Notes: generated by a model not told the origin, from the letters alone. Positions 8,786 to 17,788 are shown, counted from the first letter of the stretch. The stretch is 64,000 nt of DNA from Flavobacterium cyclinae (GCF_021172145.1 NZ_CP089095.1:1860001-1924000); one strand, 5' to 3'. Numbers and translations: made by a program.

Positions 8786-9631
8786 ATGAAACATCCATTT
8801 TTAATGGCTGTACTAACTTTTTGTGTTTTTTCACAGTACACCTTTTCGCAAGAAACAGTCGAAAATCCTGAAAAATACACAGCACACAACAAAGGAAAAT
8901 TTTATATTTTTTGGGGAGGTAATCGCGAATCATACTCTAAATCAGATGTTCGATTTAAAGGGGCAGATTACGACTTTACTTTGTATGATATTCAAGCGCA
9001 TGACAAACCTAAAGGATTTCATTTGGATTACTTTAATCCGTTACGAATGACTATTCCTCAAACCAATGTAAGAATTGGGTATTTTATTTCAGACCATTAC
9101 AATATTTCCATTGGATTAGATCATATGAAATATGTAATGTATAATGACAGACGTGTTAGCTATTCTGGATATTATCCAAATGCTGGTACTTATGGCGAAA
9201 ATCCGACTGGAAACGAATTAACGCTAACCGAAGATTTTTTATTATTTGAACATACGGATGGTTTAAATTACATTAATACAGAAATTGCTAGAGTAGATGA
9301 TATTTCAAAGCTATTTGGAATTCGTAACACAGATAAATTTCAAATTAACCTTACAGAAGGATTTGGAGGAGGATTTTTATATCCAAAAACAAACACTACC
9401 CTATTAGGGAAAGAACGTCATGATGATTTTAATGTTGCAGGATTTGGTTTAGGTGCAAAAGTGGGGTTAAACTTTACTTTTTTCAAATACTTTTTCATTC
9501 AAACCGAATTAAAAGGAGGTTACATTGAAATGAATAATATCAGAACCACAAAAGATACAGCAGATTCAGCCGAACAAAATTTTTGGTTCCTACAAAGAAT
9601 CCTTACTATAGGAGGAATCTTTAGAATCTAA
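8786..9631 (+). CDS. Predicted outer-membrane beta-barrel protein, unknown function
   Basis: The 281-aa protein read from 8786 has a cleavable signal peptide (MKHPFLMAVLTFCVFSQ...FSQ). The rest alternates hydrophobic and polar residues with aromatic strand ends and glycine-rich turns (YFISDHYNISIGLDHM, GAKVGLNFTFFKYFFIQTELKG), which fits an 8- to 10-stranded outer-membrane barrel. No family is recognised with certainty. The upstream alternative start at 8732 lies inside kdsA and would bury the signal peptide. It probably shares the kdsA transcript and ends at a strong terminator. Confidence 0.75.
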   Translation: MKHPFLMAVLTFCVFSQYTFSQETVENPEKYTAHNKGKFYIFWGGNRESYSKSDVRFKGADYDFTLYDIQAHDKPKGFHLDYFNPLRMTIPQTNVRIGYFISDHYNISIGLDHMKYVMYNDRRVSYSGYYPNAGTYGENPTGNELTLTEDFLLFEHTDGLNYINTEIARVDDISKLFGIRNTDKFQINLTEGFGGGFLYPKTNTTLLGKERHDDFNVAGFGLGAKVGLNFTFFKYFFIQTELKGGYIEMNNIRTTKDTADSAEQNFWFLQRILTIGGIFRI

Positions 9632-9634
9632 AGT

Positions 9635-9668
9635 AAAAAACTCGAAGTAATACTTCGAGTTTTTTTTT
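9635..9668. terminator. Bidirectional terminator between the barrel gene and bcp
   Basis: The near-perfect palindrome ACTCGAAGTA / TACTTCGAGT is flanked by A and T runs on both sides. It serves both the plus-strand gene ending at 9631 and the minus-strand bcp ending at 9667. Confidence 0.85.
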
Positions 9669-10119
9669 ATTTTAAAATTTGGGCTGTGTGAGCTTTGGTT
9701 TTTACATCTGAAATTACTTCTTCTATAATTCCGTTTTCATCAATTACAAAGGTAGTTCGGTGAATTCCATCGTATTCTTTTCCCATGAATTTCTTTGGAC
9801 CCCAAACACCAAAGGCTTGAATTACCGATTTATCTTCATCTGCTAATAATGGAAATGGTAAATCATATTTTTCAATAAACTTCGCTTGCGCTTTAGCACT
9901 ATCCGCACTTACTCCTAACAAAGCATAATTGTTAGCTTTAAAGCGATCAAAATTGTCTCTTAAATCGCAAGCTTCTGCTGTACAACCTGGCGTACTTGCC
10001 TTTGGATAAAAGAAAACTACTAATTTCTTTCCCTGGTAATCTGCTAATGTATGTGTTGCACCATTTTGGTCTAAACCAGAAAAGTTTGGCGCTTTATCTC
10101 CTGCTTTTAATGTTGTCAT
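9667..10119 (-). CDS. bcp: Thioredoxin-dependent thiol peroxidase (BCP/PrxQ)
   Basis: The 150-aa peroxiredoxin reduces hydrogen peroxide and organic peroxides in the cytoplasm using thioredoxin. The active site is YPKASTPGCTAEACDLRD, with peroxidatic Cys46 and the resolving Cys51 five residues later, as in atypical 2-Cys PrxQ/BCP. The later FGVWGPKKFMGKEYDGIHRTTFVID is also typical. It is divergent from nth and shares with it a short upstream region holding GTTTAAA repeats. Confidence 0.95.
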   Translation of the reverse strand: MTTLKAGDKAPNFSGLDQNGATHTLADYQGKKLVVFFYPKASTPGCTAEACDLRDNFDRFKANNYALLGVSADSAKAQAKFIEKYDLPFPLLADEDKSVIQAFGVWGPKKFMGKEYDGIHRTTFVIDENGIIEEVISDVKTKAHTAQILK

Positions 10120-10129
10120 TTTATTTTTA

Positions 10130-10160
10130 GTTTAAAAGTTTAAAGTTTAAATTTGTTTAA
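10130..10160. repeat. Four GTTTAAA direct repeats between bcp and nth
   Basis: Four copies of GTTTAAA at 7- to 9-bp steps fill the divergent intergenic region. It is low-complexity and of unknown role, and it may overlap promoter elements. Confidence 0.55.
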
Positions 10161-10182
10161 AGTTAAGCATAAAATTATAAAA

Positions 10183-10830
10183 ATGACAAAGAGTGAAAAA
10201 GTAACATTTGTTATAAATACGTTAAATGAATTATATCCCGAAATTCCTATTCCCTTAGACCATAAAGATCCTTATACTTTACTTGTTGCGGTATTACTTT
10301 CTGCTCAATGTACCGATGTTCGTGTGAATCAAATTACGCCAATTTTGTTTGCGAAAGCAGATAATCCATATGATATGGTTAAAATGAGTGTAGAAGAAAT
10401 CAAAGAGATTATTCGTCCTTGTGGATTATCTCCAATGAAATCAAAAGGAATTCACGGTTTATCAGAAATATTGATTGAAAAATACAACGGTGAAGTTCCT
10501 CAAAGTTTTGAAGCTTTAGAAGCTTTACCAGCAGTAGGACATAAAACGGCGAGTGTGGTTATGAGTCAAGCTTTTGGAGTTCCTGCTTTCCCGGTTGATA
10601 CACATATTCATCGCTTGATGTATCGCTGGGGATTAACAAATGGCAAAAGTGTTCAACAAACTGAGAAAGATGCCAAACGTATTTTCCCAGAAGAATGTTG
10701 GAATGATTTACACTTGCAAATTATTTGGTACGGTCGTGAATATTCACCAGCTCGAGGATGGAATTTAGAAAAAGATATTATTACGAGAACCATTGGAAGA
10801 AAAAGTATTATTAATGAAATTAAAAAATAG
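10183..10830 (+). CDS. nth: Endonuclease III-type DNA glycosylase lacking the Fe-S cysteines
   Basis: The 215-aa base-excision repair enzyme has the helix-hairpin-helix LPAVGHKTASVV with catalytic Lys121 and the catalytic Asp139 in FPVDTHIHR, matching E. coli Lys120 and Asp138. The start at 10183 (MTKSEKVTF) gives the normal family length. The four C-terminal cysteines that hold the [4Fe-4S] cluster in E. coli Nth are absent. The tail reads YSPARGWNLEKDIITRTIG and has no Cys. The DUF2200 gene begins on the base after its stop codon, so the two are translationally coupled. Confidence 0.93.
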   Translation: MTKSEKVTFVINTLNELYPEIPIPLDHKDPYTLLVAVLLSAQCTDVRVNQITPILFAKADNPYDMVKMSVEEIKEIIRPCGLSPMKSKGIHGLSEILIEKYNGEVPQSFEALEALPAVGHKTASVVMSQAFGVPAFPVDTHIHRLMYRWGLTNGKSVQQTEKDAKRIFPEECWNDLHLQIIWYGREYSPARGWNLEKDIITRTIGRKSIINEIKK

Positions 10831-11181
10831 ATGGCATCAAGAAGTATTAATAAAATGATCTTTGCTGGAGTTTATCCTCATTATGTTGCTAAAGCAGAAA
10901 AGAAAAACCGTACAAAAGCTGAAGTTGATGAAATTATTTGTTGGTTAACAGGTTATACACTTGAAAGCCTTCAAAACCAAATTGATACAAAAGTAGATTT
11001 TGAAACCTTTTTTGAACAAGCGCCACAATTAAACGAAAACGTTTCTAAAATTACAGGTGTTATTTGTGGTTATCGTATTGAAGAAATTGAAGATCCTTTA
11101 ATGAAAAAAGTTCGTTATTTAGACAAATTAATTGACGAATTAGCCAAAGGAAAAACAATGGATAAAATTTTAAGAAAATAA
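10831..11181 (+). CDS. DUF2200 domain protein
   Basis: The 116-aa cytoplasmic protein matches DUF2200, with the conserved [18 protein letters not shown] and EIICWLTGY segments. No biochemical role is established. The ATG directly abuts the nth stop codon (TAG-ATG), so translation is likely coupled to the repair enzyme. A strong terminator follows. Confidence 0.85.
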   Translation: MASRSINKMIFAGVYPHYVAKAEKKNRTKAEVDEIICWLTGYTLESLQNQIDTKVDFETFFEQAPQLNENVSKITGVICGYRIEEIEDPLMKKVRYLDKLIDELAKGKTMDKILRK

Positions 11182-11212
11182 AAAATGCCTCAAATCTCTT
11201 TGAGGCATTTTC
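11182..11212. terminator. Bidirectional terminator after DUF2200
   Basis: The 13-bp stem AAAATGCCTCAAA / TTTGAGGCATTTT with a TCTC loop has T runs on both strands. It serves the nth-DUF2200 operon and the small minus-strand gene ending at 11214. Confidence 0.88.
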
Positions 11213-11213
11213 T

Positions 11214-11357
11214 TTAATTAGCGATGATTTCAAAATTAGAATTTCCCACTTTATGTATACTCAATGCTTTTGAATAATTAAGTATAAACGAAATCGTTTC
11301 TTTTTTAGGTTTCATTTTTTGAGTCACTAATTTACGTTTCGAGTAGAGTTTTGCCAT
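11214..11357 (-). CDS. Small basic conserved-looking protein (47 aa)
   Basis: This short gene runs from an ATG at 11357 to a TAA at 11214. The product begins MAKLYSKRKLVTQKMKPKKE and continues with a helix containing FILNYSKALSI. It is strongly basic, soluble and free of cysteines. The frame fills the space between the DUF2200 terminator and the sigma factor. Flavobacterial genomes often carry small basic proteins with a similar ETIxFxLNYSKAL core, which supports it as real. Function is unknown, and nucleic-acid or ribosome binding is only a guess from charge. Confidence 0.65.
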   Translation of the reverse strand: MAKLYSKRKLVTQKMKPKKETISFILNYSKALSIHKVGNSNFEIIAN

Positions 11358-11408
11358 ATATGTTATTAGTATTATTAATTCAATAACGACAAAAAAATAC
11401 TTTTAGTA

Positions 11409-11993
11409 TTAGTTGGTCAAAATAATTTGATTTTTTTCAATTAATTTTCTCAAATTAATAACTGCATAACGCATTCTACCTAGAGCTGTATTAATGCTAA
11501 CACCAGTTAAATCAGCAATTTCTTTAAAACTAAGATCTTGATACATGCGCATCATAAGTACTTCTTTTTGATCATCTGGAAGTTCATTTAATAATTTTAC
11601 AATATCATTTTCTACTTGTTCAGATATCATTTGCCCTTCTATATTTAAACTATTATCCGTCATATAATTAAATATGGAAAACTCTTCAGTTTCACGTTGA
11701 TAAGGCATTTTTTTAGCTTTTCTATAATGATCTACCACCAAATTATGAGCAATACGCATAACCCAAGGCAAAAATTTACCTTCTTCGTTATAGGATTGCG
11801 ATTTTAGTGTTTTGATTACTTTGATAAACGTATCTTGAAAAATATCGTCAGATAAATCTCTATCGTTCACTTTAGAATAAATAAATCCGAAGATTTTTGA
11901 TTGATGTCTTTCGATCAATGAAGCTAAAGCTGACTCATCGCCGCTTATATAATTTTTCACCAATACCGCATCTGGAAGTACAAGATTAGCCAT
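11409..11993 (-). CDS. ECF-type RNA polymerase sigma factor
   Basis: The 194-aa sigma-70 family protein has region 2 (about 22-90) with DLSDDIFQDTFIKVI and the -10-recognition stretch LPWVMRIAHNLVVDHYRK. Region 4 (about 130-185) has LPDDQKEVLMMRMYQDLSFKEIA and a helix-turn-helix ending TALGRMRYAVINLRK. No anti-sigma gene is adjacent, unlike the cassette at 44 kb, so it may be an orphan or housekeeping-type ECF. A complete promoter lies 86-117 bp upstream and gives a long leader. Confidence 0.93.
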   Translation of the reverse strand: MANLVLPDAVLVKNYISGDESALASLIERHQSKIFGFIYSKVNDRDLSDDIFQDTFIKVIKTLKSQSYNEEGKFLPWVMRIAHNLVVDHYRKAKKMPYQRETEEFSIFNYMTDNSLNIEGQMISEQVENDIVKLLNELPDDQKEVLMMRMYQDLSFKEIADLTGVSINTALGRMRYAVINLRKLIEKNQIILTN

Positions 11994-12078
11994 AACAATA
12001 CCTTTTAGTTAATTTAAGATTCGGGTTCTAAAAAGTATTTTTATTGTATAGGCAATCGTTTTTATGAGATTAATAAGT

Positions 12079-12110
12079 CAAATTTAACATAAAATTTAAT
12101 TAAAAAACAA
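12079..12110 (-). promoter_or_regulatory. Promoter of the ECF sigma gene (TTG-N21-TAAATTTG)
   Basis: On the minus strand, TTG (12108-12110) and TAAATTTG (12079-12086) are separated by 21 bp, matching the Bacteroidota promoter pattern. The predicted leader before the ATG at 11993 is about 80 nt. Confidence 0.55.
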
Positions 12111-12155
12111 ATTTTAATTAAAAATTTAACACTTTGAATGCAATAAAAAAAGAAA

Positions 12156-12186
12156 AATGCTTACAAAATTGGAATCTGAAAGCATT
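12156..12186 (-). terminator. Probable terminator of the glucan operon
   Basis: On the minus strand, an AATGCTT / AAGCATT stem with a large loop is followed by a T-rich run (TTTCTTTTTTTATT). It lies just past the last gene of the laminarin locus. Confidence 0.55.
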
Positions 12187-12201
12187 ATGACTTGGAAGAA
12201 A

Positions 12202-13899
12202 TTAATTTATAATAATTTTTCTAATTCCTTTTTTATGTTCAGAATATACTACCATAAGATATATTCCTTTAGACAAATTACTCACATCAATTTGATTTGT
12301 ATTTTCAGATTGTGTTATAACTTTATTTCCAATAAGATTAAATATTTCAACAGTGTCTATTGAAAAATCAGAAGCAATAGAAATAAAATCATGAGAAGGA
12401 TTTGTGAAAGTAAAATCAGTAAATGTATTTGTTTCTTGATGTAACGAACAATTATTTCCTACAACATAAGAAAAATAACGTGTTACTGACATGCCATTTG
12501 AATAAGCAAATTTAACTGCATAATTGATTGTTGCCCCCGGAATTTGACCCGTTAAAGTATAAGTAAATGTATTTCCTGAATCATTAGACATTGGAGTTTC
12601 TGCAAATGGTGTTTGTCTCCATAAATAAGCAACTACACCTATTTTATCTGTATCTAACAACTCAAATGTAACTTTTACAGAATTCGTTCCAAGGGTTTCA
12701 AAGGAATAAGTATAACCTGTTGAAAAAGCTCCTTGAGATGCCTCGTTACTAGTTCCTGAACATCCTACAAATCCTAAAGTGGTTGCATTTAATACAATGG
12801 CATTGTTAGCAGCATTATTACCCGTTGGATCGGAAGCTGCTATTGAAAAAGTATAATTGGTATTCGGAGTTAAATTTGGAACGATAACTGATTTTTGAAC
12901 TCCAGAGGTACCAAATGTATTAATCGAATTGCTTCCATAATTAATATCATAATTTACAGTTCCAAAATTATCGGAAGCATTCAATAACAATTCGATAGAA
13001 GAACTTGTAATGTTTCCTATGGAAGCAGTAAAATTTGTAGGTGCTTGATTATCAACAGCAACATTTTGATAAACTCTAACATAATCAATCTCCATAGTAG
13101 CTTGTGTGAAATTACTAGGAATTGTTCCTGCAACACCACCCATAGCAATGTTCAACAACAAATATTGTTCGGCATTAAAAGGCCAAGTGGAAGCATTTTT
13201 GACCGTTGGATTGTAGGTATAAAAGGCAACACCATCAAGCAAGAATGTAATTTGATTAGGTGACCAATTCATAGAATACACATGAAAATCACTTCCTAAA
13301 TTGTTTGCTATAGTTCCGCCATGATTTATTGTGCTTCCAAAAGAAGATGGTGTATGTATAGCACTTTGAACATATCCAGCAGGTTGCCATGAAGTAATTC
13401 CATGTTCCATAATGTCTATCTCTCCACAAGCAGGCCAAGAAGTTGTTCCATATGTAGATGAAAAATAGGCTCCTGGTTCTATAATATTCTTACCTAACAT
13501 CCATAAAGCCGGCCACGTACCTTGATTAGTTGGTATTTTAGCACGAATGTCAACTCTACCATAAGTAAAAGCAAATTTAGAATTTAAACGAGCAGAAGAA
13601 TATTGCTTAGTATATCCTTGACTAGTATAGACTTCTTTTTTAGCTACAATTTTAAGTACTCCATTTTCTACAAAAGAATTGGTTAATTCATTAGTATAAT
13701 GCTGTTCTTCTCCATTGTACCAATTTCCACCTGGTGGTATTTGAGTTTGATGATGCCAATTTGAACTGTTGATTGCTCCATTTCCATCAAATTCATCAGA
13801 CCAAACTAAATCAGAGTAAATTACATCTACTTGAGAGGTAATCTCTTGAAAATTCAAAAAACATAAGATGATGCCGATAACTTTTAGAAAATTTTGCAC
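12202..13899 (-). CDS. Secreted GH16 beta-glucanase (laminarinase-like) with T9SS sorting domain
   Basis: The 565-aa protein has a signal peptide (about 1-22). A GH16 jelly-roll catalytic domain follows (about 28-280) with the signature GEIDIMEHG: nucleophile Glu160, Asp162 and acid/base Glu165. Next come an Fn3-like module (about 285-375) and a further beta-sandwich (about 380-490). The C-terminal sorting domain (about 495-565) ends in LSKGIYLMVVYSEHKKGIRKIIIN-type sequence, so T9SS should place it outside the cell. GH16 enzymes of this subtype cut internal beta-1,3 or mixed beta-1,3/1,4 glucan bonds. It is the last gene of the operon, 10 bp after a GH17 gene, and should release oligosaccharides from polymer. 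Confidence 0.92.
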   Translation of the reverse strand: MQNFLKVIGIILCFLNFQEITSQVDVIYSDLVWSDEFDGNGAINSSNWHHQTQIPPGGNWYNGEEQHYTNELTNSFVENGVLKIVAKKEVYTSQGYTKQYSSARLNSKFAFTYGRVDIRAKIPTNQGTWPALWMLGKNIIEPGAYFSSTYGTTSWPACGEIDIMEHGITSWQPAGYVQSAIHTPSSFGSTINHGGTIANNLGSDFHVYSMNWSPNQITFLLDGVAFYTYNPTVKNASTWPFNAEQYLLLNIAMGGVAGTIPSNFTQATMEIDYVRVYQNVAVDNQAPTNFTASIGNITSSSIELLLNASDNFGTVNYDINYGSNSINTFGTSGVQKSVIVPNLTPNTNYTFSIAASDPTGNNAANNAIVLNATTLGFVGCSGTSNEASQGAFSTGYTYSFETLGTNSVKVTFELLDTDKIGVVAYLWRQTPFAETPMSNDSGNTFTYTLTGQIPGATINYAVKFAYSNGMSVTRYFSYVVGNNCSLHQETNTFTDFTFTNPSHDFISIASDFSIDTVEIFNLIGNKVITQSENTNQIDVSNLSKGIYLMVVYSEHKKGIRKIIIN

Positions 13900-13909
13900 G
13901 TGTTGATTT

Positions 13910-14830
13910 TTAAAATTTTATTTTTTCATTTTTATCCCAAATACCCCAATGAGCTCCAACTTCTCCTTCGGGTCCTACTTTCCAAGATTCGTCAAAAGAA
14001 GAAAAGTAAAAAATCTCGATTTGCTCTGATTTTGACCATAATTGAGTATTGATAAAATACTTCATTGCATTTTCAATTGAAGGATGTGAATCTTTGAAAC
14101 TTTCGCCTTGACTTGGCCAACCTGTTTCTGTAATAATCACTTTTTTACCATTGGCTGCAGCTAAAGCTTGATGATACATACTTTTCATATGTGCTAATGC
14201 ATATTCTTGATTGGTTCCTTCCCAATACGGATAACAATTGGTTAAGATTACATCACATGCTTCTGTAATTCGAGGCTTAATGGTAAACTCATAATAAGCA
14301 TCTACATATCCCACTGGAATGTGAGCTGGTATTTCGTCTCTTCCTTTTTTTATAAAAGCCAAAAGTTCATCTTCAGTTAAGTCTTTCCGATACATAACTT
14401 CATTTCCTATAGCAGCAATATCAACATAACCTTCATTTGCTAATTGAATTAAGGCATCCATTTCTTTTTCATTTTTCTCTGCATCATCACCTAACCATGC
14501 TCCAACAAGAGTTTTCATTCCTAGTTCACGTGCAATTTTCGGAACAAATTCGTTTCCTTCAGTACATGAAAAAGAACGAACCCATTTGGTGTAAGGAGCC
14601 ATTATTTTTAAACGTCTTCTCACCTGTTCTTCAGAAATTTGGTCACCTGGTTTTTGGCCTTCTTCGTACATACTAAAACATAGGCCATGCATACCACTTT
14701 GAAGGCATTGAGAAAAAACTACAGATAACACCTCTGGAGAGGTATCTGTTAAATTAAGGCCGCTGCTAAATTCTGTATTAGCATTCTCATTATTCTTAGC
14801 ATATAAAATATAATCGGTTCTAAATGACAT
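13910..14830 (-). CDS. GH17 beta-1,3-glucan hydrolase without signal peptide
   Basis: The 306-aa TIM-barrel enzyme has GH17 catalytic residues Glu144 in AAIGNEVMYR (acid/base) and Glu235 in VIITETGWPS (nucleophile). GH17 enzymes act on beta-1,3-glucans and their oligosaccharides. The N-terminus (MSFRTDYILYAK) has no signal peptide or lipobox, so it is predicted to be cytoplasmic, unlike the GH17 lipoprotein encoded 3 kb upstream. It directly follows the sugar symporter (15-bp gap), which supports a role on imported laminari-oligosaccharides. Hydrolysis or transglycosylation are both possible. Confidence 0.88.
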   Translation of the reverse strand: MSFRTDYILYAKNNENANTEFSSGLNLTDTSPEVLSVVFSQCLQSGMHGLCFSMYEEGQKPGDQISEEQVRRRLKIMAPYTKWVRSFSCTEGNEFVPKIARELGMKTLVGAWLGDDAEKNEKEMDALIQLANEGYVDIAAIGNEVMYRKDLTEDELLAFIKKGRDEIPAHIPVGYVDAYYEFTIKPRITEACDVILTNCYPYWEGTNQEYALAHMKSMYHQALAAANGKKVIITETGWPSQGESFKDSHPSIENAMKYFINTQLWSKSEQIEIFYFSSFDESWKVGPEGEVGAHWGIWDKNEKIKF

Positions 14831-14845
14831 AGTCTTATATATTTA

Positions 14846-16285
14846 TTAAAGTATTCCTCTTCTACTTTCTAACTCTTCTTTAATTTCTTTAGCTCTTTTT
14901 TCATCTAAACTATATGACCACATTACCCAAATTGCTAAAGCAGCAGTTAAAACTGGAAGCGCAATATCAGTAATTCGCATACCTGTTAATGCTTCTGCCG
15001 TTTGAGTTGATGCCTTTGGATCATAACCTAAAACACTTAATATTATTCCTGAAAAAACTAAAGCTATTCCTTGACCAACTTTTATCATCCACCAATAAAC
15101 AGCACCAAATGTTCCTTCTTTTCTTGGCATACCATTTTCTAACTCATCTAAATCACAAACATCGGCTGTCATACTCATCATAAGTGTAAACAAACATCCC
15201 ATTCCAAATGCCATCAATGGAATAGGTAAAAATAACATATAAGGATTTTCTGGATCAAATCCCCACCATTTTAATATATATCCAAAAATAGAAATTGCAG
15301 TTGCATATATAAATGCTTTTCTTTTACCAAACTTGTTTGCCATGATGTTGATAATTGGAATTGCAATAAACGCAGTATAAAATGCTGTTACAGCTGGAAA
15401 AATTGCTATCCACCATTTTGATGCACCCCAATCACCATTAAACATATAATAATTTATAATAAATACACCAAATTCAGCAACAATTTGAAAACCGTTAAAA
15501 ACTAAAAAAGTTGCTAAACATAACTTTACAAAAGGTTTGTTTTTTAATATTTGTTTAATATTGTAAAATATTTTAGCTCCACTTAAAAGAACATTTTTAA
15601 ATGTCATTTGTTCTCTACCTTCAATTTTACTATCATCAATTCCTTTACAAAAAATTGCAGGTAAAATACCTAAAATGATTATGATAATCCCTCCTACTAA
15701 TGCTATAATTCTTACACCTTGAGCTTGACTTGTAAATAAATCTTTATCAGGAATTAAAACATATAAAAAAGGAACAATCATCCAAGCTAATTGTCCTATT
15801 GTATTAGCAAATCCCATTAGTTTAGTTCTTTCCTTATAATCAGAAGTCATTTCATAACCTAATGCAATTAATGGTGTTGAAAAAATTGTATTACCAAAAA
15901 TTAATAAAATCGAAAATATAAGTAAATACCAAAAATTGTACATTTCTGGACTTGTATCATGAATTTGCCAAAGAATAATAAAAATAATTCCTGTAAATAT
16001 TGAACCTATAAAAATATAAGGTCTTCTCCTTCCATATTTAGATGTTGTATTGTCAGAAATATAACCCATTATTGGATCGGTTAATGCATCAAATATTCTG
16101 GGGATACCAACAATTAAACCAGCTAATATTGTATTCATTGCAAAACCTTCAGGAGATTTTAAAAACACAACAAATACACCTAGCAATCCTGGTATTAAAT
16201 TATTAATTAAATGTCCTGAACCAAATGCCATTTTTTGAGTAAAAGGCACTTTATTTCTTGTTGATATTGAAACAATTTCTTTCAT
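14846..16285 (-). CDS. GPH-family sugar:cation symporter (MFS)
   Basis: The 479-aa inner-membrane protein has about 12 hydrophobic helices and family features of glycoside-pentoside-hexuronide symporters: IPRIFDALTDPIMGYISDNT in the helix 2-3 loop, GRRRPYIFIGS, and a central loop near IEGREQMTFKNV. It should import a mono- or oligosaccharide with Na+ or H+. Its place between the GH30 and the signal-less GH17 points to glucose, gentiobiose or laminari-oligosaccharides. The phosphorylase in the operon makes oligosaccharides the most attractive cargo. Confidence 0.9.
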   Translation of the reverse strand: MKEIVSISTRNKVPFTQKMAFGSGHLINNLIPGLLGVFVVFLKSPEGFAMNTILAGLIVGIPRIFDALTDPIMGYISDNTTSKYGRRRPYIFIGSIFTGIIFIILWQIHDTSPEMYNFWYLLIFSILLIFGNTIFSTPLIALGYEMTSDYKERTKLMGFANTIGQLAWMIVPFLYVLIPDKDLFTSQAQGVRIIALVGGIIIIILGILPAIFCKGIDDSKIEGREQMTFKNVLLSGAKIFYNIKQILKNKPFVKLCLATFLVFNGFQIVAEFGVFIINYYMFNGDWGASKWWIAIFPAVTAFYTAFIAIPIINIMANKFGKRKAFIYATAISIFGYILKWWGFDPENPYMLFLPIPLMAFGMGCLFTLMMSMTADVCDLDELENGMPRKEGTFGAVYWWMIKVGQGIALVFSGIILSVLGYDPKASTQTAEALTGMRITDIALPVLTAALAIWVMWSYSLDEKRAKEIKEELESRRGIL

Positions 16286-16299
16286 AATATAAAATTTAT

Positions 16300-17787
16300 T
16301 TATTCTATCACCACTGTTTGCAAAGCTTTTGCAGGAATGGAAATTTCACTTTTGTTGTTATTTACCGTTATTTCAATTGAATGAGATTGTTCTGTAGGAT
16401 TAAAAATGACCAAAGCAATTGAGTTATCTGGATTTTGAACAGCGGTTGCTTTTAAATCATTATTATTGATTTCGCAACCTATTTTAACAGCACCTGGACG
16501 CATGAACTTACTAAAATGCGACATCACATAATACAATGGCGTGAAGTAAACCTCATCGTTTTTATCATCTACAATAACAGGAGCAACACACCAATTTTTG
16601 AACCAATTTGGGCCACCTTGTCTATCTAAAACCATGTTCCAATCTACCCAACCATCAACTTGGTTATTCAAACAACCGATAATGTCTTCTGCATAGCGAT
16701 TAACGGGAGCGTATTTTGGATGTAAATATTTATCTTGTTCACTTGCCCAATCCCAACCCCAATCGGTTGCTTCTTTTTTCCAATACCATGCGTCGTCTTG
16801 CCAATGTGGCATTTCTGAATCTACACAAGCTTCGGTTTGAATCAAATGTTTGTTTGGTGCTTTATTATGAGCATATTGTAAGGCTTCTGGGAAAACTTCA
16901 TACGTACTTTCGTACCAATGAATTGCTGTTCCTGCGAAGTATTTTGATGTATTTTCATCTTTATACATCGCATCTACCCATTCTTGTAGACCAGCTCTGT
17001 TTTGGTCGTAACCTAAAATTTTAATAGCATTCCAACCGTCTTTTTCTAATTTTGGTCCCAAATGATTTTGGACAAACAAAGTCATTTCTTCAGGTGAAAA
17101 TAATGTACTTTCCCAATTATTTCCATTGCCATGAGGTTCGTTAATAACAGTTAAACCCCAAATATCAATACCTTCTTTTTTGTAAGCTTCTAGATATTTT
17201 GAAAAATACAAAGCAAAAGTGTCGTTATATTCTGGCAGCAATTTTCCACCAACATAACTTTTGTTGTCTTTCATCCAAGGTGGACATGACCAAGGAGAAG
17301 CGATAATGTTAAATCCTTCTTTAGAAATTGCTTTTGCTTCTAAAATCATGGGAATAATATCGTCTTTATCGTCTTCGATAGTGAAATGTTCTAAGGCTAA
17401 GTCGTTTTCAACTTTAGCGTAAGTATAATTCTTTAGAGAGAAATCGCAAGAAGCTATAGTTGTTCTTGTTAGTGAGTAATTGGCACCATTTTCACTGAAG
17501 TAGGCCTCTAAAATTTTCTTTCTATTTTCTTTACTCAATTTATTCAATAAATGTGCAGAAGCTTCTGTAAAAGAACCTCCAAAACCAGTTATCGTTTGAA
17601 ATTTTTTTTCAGGAATAAGATGAATTTCAATTTTGTTTTCAGATGTAGAAAATTCATTTACTTTTTTCAAAGCATTCCCACTTTCAGAAGTTTCATAAAC
17701 CGTTACTTCTATCGCACTATCGACTCCTTTACAATTCATCATTGTTACAAGAATTAAAAAACTTACTATGTAATGAACAAACTTCAT
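16300..17787 (-). CDS. GH30 glucosidase/beta-1,6-glucanase lipoprotein
   Basis: The 495-aa protein has a lipoprotein signal (lipobox TMMNC, Cys19). The GH30 TIM barrel (about 60-430) contains FGGSFTEASAHLLNKL, ASPWSCPPWMK, acid/base Glu217 in TVINEPHGN and nucleophile Glu319 in LIQTEACVD. The C-terminal beta-sandwich typical of GH30 completes it. Bacterial GH30 enzymes in laminarin loci usually cut the beta-1,6-linked glucose side chains, which inferred context supports here. It begins 1 bp after the GH17 lipoprotein stop and precedes the symporter by 14 bp. Confidence 0.9.
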   Translation of the reverse strand: MKFVHYIVSFLILVTMMNCKGVDSAIEVTVYETSESGNALKKVNEFSTSENKIEIHLIPEKKFQTITGFGGSFTEASAHLLNKLSKENRKKILEAYFSENGANYSLTRTTIASCDFSLKNYTYAKVENDLALEHFTIEDDKDDIIPMILEAKAISKEGFNIIASPWSCPPWMKDNKSYVGGKLLPEYNDTFALYFSKYLEAYKKEGIDIWGLTVINEPHGNGNNWESTLFSPEEMTLFVQNHLGPKLEKDGWNAIKILGYDQNRAGLQEWVDAMYKDENTSKYFAGTAIHWYESTYEVFPEALQYAHNKAPNKHLIQTEACVDSEMPHWQDDAWYWKKEATDWGWDWASEQDKYLHPKYAPVNRYAEDIIGCLNNQVDGWVDWNMVLDRQGGPNWFKNWCVAPVIVDDKNDEVYFTPLYYVMSHFSKFMRPGAVKIGCEINNNDLKATAVQNPDNSIALVIFNPTEQSHSIEITVNNNKSEISIPAKALQTVVIE

Positions 17788-17788
17788 T

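Noticed and set aside
11221-11408. tRNA or small RNA gene in the gap before the ECF sigma gene
   Set aside because: No cloverleaf or T-loop consensus is visible; the space is filled by the 47-aa frame and an AT-rich leader.
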